Below, piece after piece: positions 62,401 to 64,000 of a stretch of DNA of 64,000 bases. Below the pieces are notes generated by a model, which was not told the origin of the DNA, ran no database searches, and saw only the letters and a list, made by a program, of their open reading frames with translations. Origin of the DNA: G963662655 sp963665015 (GTDB lineage: Bacteria; Cloacimonadota; Cloacimonadia; Cloacimonadales; JAIOQZ01); assembly GCA_963665015.2 (NCBI GenBank), contig CAXXSY010000004.1:310001-374000 (forward strand), read 5' to 3'. The translations under genes were made by a program, and so were the position numbers. Position 1 is the first letter of the stretch. Each line of letters opens with the position of its first letter.

Positions 62401-63332
62401 ACGCTCAGGATCATCCGCTCATCGCCGACGTCTATCACAACCTGGCGTCCGTGCACAAGAATCTCGGGGACTACGATCGCTCCCTCGAATACTACTTCTC
62501 GGCGCTGAGAATCTGCGAAAAACGTCTCGGGCCGGAGCACCCCCAAACGGGCAGCAACTACAACAACATCGCCTGGTTCTTCAAGTTCCGCGGTGATTTC
62601 GAAAAGGCGCTCGACTACTACAACCGCGCGCTGGAAATCAACCTGAAGAAGCGGGGATCCGAGCACCCCTTCACAGCCATCAACTACGGCAATATCGGCT
62701 CGGTGTACATGAACATGGGGCGATTCGAGGAAGCGCTGGAATCGCTGCATCGCGGTCTGTCCATCCAGGAGAAGAAACTGGGCATGGACCACCCCGATAC
62801 CGCGAGCAGCTACTACAGCATCGGATCGGTTTACCGAAACATGGGCGAACCGGAAAAAGCGCTCGAATACTACGAGAAATCGCTGAAGATCAGGGAAGCG
62901 AGATTGGGCGACGACCATCCCCACACCGCCGCGACTTGCCACATGATCGGATTCACCCACATGGAGTTGGGCGACTTCGAGAAAGCGCTCGAATACTACA
63001 ATCGGGCACTGAGAATCCAGATCGCGCGGTTCGGAGAGGACCACCCGCAGGTGGCGGTCACCAACCACAATATCGGCAGCGCCTATCTCAAATCGAACCG
63101 GTTCGAGGAAGCGCTCGATCATTATCGCAAAGCGCTCGAGGTGAACGAGAAGAAGCTCGATCCGGGCAATCACCGCATCGGCACCGTCCATTTCAATATC
63201 GGAAAGACGCTGATCGGTCTGAATCTTCCCGACGAGGCGAAAGCCCATCTGCAGAAAGCGTTACCCATCTTCGAAAATGTCTCCGACGATAAACTGGACG
63301 AGTGCCGCGAGCTGCTATCGAAAACGGAATGA
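59403..63332 (+). CDS. Soluble-adenylyl-cyclase-like protein: two cyclase domains, AAA/NACHT-like ATPase, kinesin-light-chain TPRs
   Basis: 1309 residues, GTG start 59403 overlapping the upstream TGA. Class III cyclase domain 1 (~20-195): FLDIVDFTSV with metal Asp30, FIGEFAGDAFLAFFP with Asp80. Domain 2 (~225-385) is partly degenerate at the first metal site (FADLTAIESN) but keeps YTALGYAVNLAARLVARA with the transition-state Asn/Arg. So one composite site with C1 metal ligands and C2 Asn/Arg is expected, as in mammalian sAC. Then a P-loop ATPase (GEAGIGKSRLLEEAF, Walker B NIDDTQW, ~395-780), and about 12 TPRs (800-1300) with the KLC word YNNIAWFFKFRGDFEKALDY. No membrane segment. Makes cAMP or cGMP. 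Confidence 0.92.
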   Translation: MNRYVPSFVVHQYEKGDFAGKFSGFALFLDIVDFTSVANVFRSHGKKGAEELSRLLERSLSYPIEAIENSGGFIGEFAGDAFLAFFPKQDDILPLIHDIGTWFSENGNLQTEFGEFKIRVRLTVGHGDIHWRIFRNPWQYEYVFQGDVIKELARLASFKKDMIFSKSATAFIGLDKFEPTDVGYVPRGKAKFEAALHRKEKHDTLIPEVFIHERFRKDNPGNEIRDAAFCFADLTAIESNKQEETIEILHEMADRYGGFINKLDATDKGLIALILFGMPRSEGNTLERICEFSLETMNHVRGISLSISCGSVFAGYVGIAGTQEYTALGYAVNLAARLVARARLEETLCDTYVWQEMHVQYDFDYMGSLNLKGFSTPIKYYKLNHQTKKTGWRFKSRFVGRGDELRQIVGLMEDCCRNQSINLLYLIGEAGIGKSRLLEEAFKDFSPDQYHKFVIHCDSLIRKPLEPLRKLLRGYFYFNPEMPMETSRALFSSLWNALSADPNKKQRNESIIGSLLGFEWEDSIWQHIPPDERDRELKEAFAWFIATIACQKPVIFNIDDTQWIDERSIDYLRHLSRSVEAPVYLVFSSRYLNRMEALDLDLSAQHTLSIELGQMPDEGCTELIQSVLRIQDVPRETIRLIRDHSMGNPLFTEQLAAFLQENGNLDYQGNLKGTVEYISTFGISDIIGSRIDRMDDSVRDCIFCASVLGMEFNTDILRHMYGSDIDEKLRMGKTNRIWLEVSRTSYEFSHILIRETVYQRMLSDRQTKLHIAAAHAMEKVFSTADKLEEIGLHYEYGADIPRAISYYERAARHNKTKYELENAAKILLRMISLLRTEKEIDGSAMARTHDELASVYYLKGDYDHALESLETALDFSEDSRETAIILDNMGSVFLRKCDYERALSCFRRSQDIHAKVSGTGSPEAVAPYINIAKVFKAKGDSEKALEIYFRALKIFEKSDKERIPVDIIYQNIGQVYYARGEYDQALHYFQMTLKQREKRYAQDHPLIADVYHNLASVHKNLGDYDRSLEYYFSALRICEKRLGPEHPQTGSNYNNIAWFFKFRGDFEKALDYYNRALEINLKKRGSEHPFTAINYGNIGSVYMNMGRFEEALESLHRGLSIQEKKLGMDHPDTASSYYSIGSVYRNMGEPEKALEYYEKSLKIREARLGDDHPHTAATCHMIGFTHMELGDFEKALEYYNRALRIQIARFGEDHPQVAVTNHNIGSAYLKSNRFEEALDHYRKALEVNEKKLDPGNHRIGTVHFNIGKTLIGLNLPDEAKAHLQKALPIFENVSDDKLDECRELLSKTE

Positions 63333-63358
63333 AACCTGAAAAGAAACGGAAGTGAACC

Positions 63359-64000
63359 ATGAGCTGGATATTCGGAATCTACAGTACGCATGAAATCGGA
63401 GAAGACGAACGCCGAAAGCTGTGCAATGGCTGCGAGGACAAGATTGTCGGTCGGATCGAGAACAGGAACTTTTTCGCCGCGCTGGGCGAGATTCCCGCGA
63501 TCTGCCATCATTCGGAAACCGCACTGATCAGCGGTACCGCGCTGAGGGATTATCTGCCGGTCTCCATCGAAGACTGGCAGCGGTTTTTCGCCAATCCGGA
63601 CGGGCATCCCGATTTCGACGGTCAATACTGCGGCCTGCATTTCTCCGACGGCAGGCTGACGATCTTCAACGATCACTTCAACAACCGCCCCTTCTACCTC
63701 TATCCAACGAAGGACGCCGTCGTCTTCTCCACCGACTGGCCCCGGCTCAAGCCATTCATGCAGAATCCCAAACTCGACATGGACGCCATCGCCGGTCTCT
63801 GGCTGACCAACGGACAGTTTCACTATCGCTGCTTCATCAAAGATTTGATCCGCTCCCATCCGGCGTCCGTCTTCACGATCACCCCGGATTTGCGAGTCCG
63901 GCACAGAGCCAGTCGATGGATCGGCATCGATCAGCCAGCGGAGAACATCGATCACGAGGCAGCGCTGGACAAGACCATCAGCTGGTTCGTGCAGCATCAC
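63359..64000 (+). CDS. Asparagine-synthetase-like protein, N-terminal part (runs off window)
   Basis: At least 214 codons from ATG 63359 (CGGAAG 6 nt upstream), 26 nt after the cyclase stop, open to the window end. The N-terminal glutaminase-like fold is visible: MSWIFGIYSTHEIG, FDGQYCGLHFSDGRLTIFND, HFNNRPFYLYPTKDAVVFST, DWPRLKPF. The normal first catalytic Cys (position 2) is Ser, so the glutaminase half is probably inactive. The AMP-forming synthetase domain should follow beyond 64000. Such glutaminase-dead homologues occur in natural-product ligases (beta-lactam synthetases, lasso cyclases), but the function here cannot be told. Confidence 0.75.
   Translation, partial: MSWIFGIYSTHEIGEDERRKLCNGCEDKIVGRIENRNFFAALGEIPAICHHSETALISGTALRDYLPVSIEDWQRFFANPDGHPDFDGQYCGLHFSDGRLTIFNDHFNNRPFYLYPTKDAVVFSTDWPRLKPFMQNPKLDMDAIAGLWLTNGQFHYRCFIKDLIRSHPASVFTITPDLRVRHRASRWIGIDQPAENIDHEAALDKTISWFVQHH

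Noticed and set aside
1..64000. tRNA, rRNA, transposase, integrase, phage or plasmid genes
   Set aside because: Intergenic stretches were read for cloverleaf-like and conserved rRNA words and the proteins for transposase/integrase motifs; none found, although small structured RNAs could be missed without covariance models.

Overview
The window reads as part of a chromosome from an uncultured Gram-negative bacterium of the FCB assemblage (Cloacimonadota, Fermentibacterota and similar lineages; the exact phylum is an inference). The signs are several secreted proteins ending in the YPNPFNPET-type tail with a FlgD-like Ig fold that these phyla use as a sorting domain, a PorV/UPF0164-like outer-membrane protein, a gingipain-like C25 protein, lipoproteins and LspA, and TPR-rich signalling proteins. 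No rRNA, tRNA, CRISPR array, transposase or phage gene was seen.
Layout. 1-8.6 kb (minus): a compact housekeeping operon tdk, yggT-like, divIVA-like, purine nucleoside phosphorylase, TraR/DksA zinc finger, lspA, an OB-fold secreted protein, a PorV-like protein and a small membrane protein; then a terminator and polA, which is cut by the window start. 8.9-18.7 kb (plus): a hypothetical gene, a PTS EIIA-like regulator with two tandem CPA2 antiporters (the first frameshifted), a 145-bp tandem duplication, a YcaQ-like glycosylase, a lipoprotein, an O-antigen-ligase/TPR protein and a beta-barrel protein. 18.7-24.1 kb (minus): a TPR histidine kinase with a response regulator, then GNAT, DUF2161-like and QueH genes. 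24.1-29.6 kb (minus): a visibly AT-rich island with one large GAF-rich histidine kinase, two odd receiver proteins and a coiled-coil membrane protein. 29.7-46.8 kb: secreted/cell-surface genes (C25-like, cyclophilin, GH57-like and others), an Hsp20 gene with a CIRCE-like operator, hairpin-rich 166-bp repeats, and a TPR protein with an orphan DHp domain. 47-57 kb: nucleotide-sugar genes (rfbB, rfbF, rfbG, an SDR) interleaved with a CotH/lamin-tail protein and a very large TPR protein. 57-64 kb (plus): a second TPR-DHp protein, a Cys-rich protein, a soluble-adenylyl-cyclase-like giant, and the start of an asparagine-synthetase homologue.
Two signalling themes stand out. First, three separate proteins (18736-19662, 45204-46799, 57042-58601) carry the same histidine-kinase dimerisation/phosphoacceptor segment, with the words LERK, ALAMA and H-E/Q-x-NQPLM, but no ATPase domain. 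All three end in the same short acidic tail (pattern Y-x3-T/A-x-M-V/F-x-F/I-D). This looks like an undescribed split-kinase or adaptor family. Second, the AT-rich island is a self-contained kinase/receiver/receiver/membrane module with its own promoter.
Transcription signals are unusually readable. A TTGACA-like hexamer lies about 48-65 nt upstream of the start codon of at least ten transcription-unit leader genes; in several a plausible -10 follows at 16-17 nt, in others none is evident. Ribosome-binding sites of the GGAGG type decide most starts, and many genes overlap by 1-20 nt.
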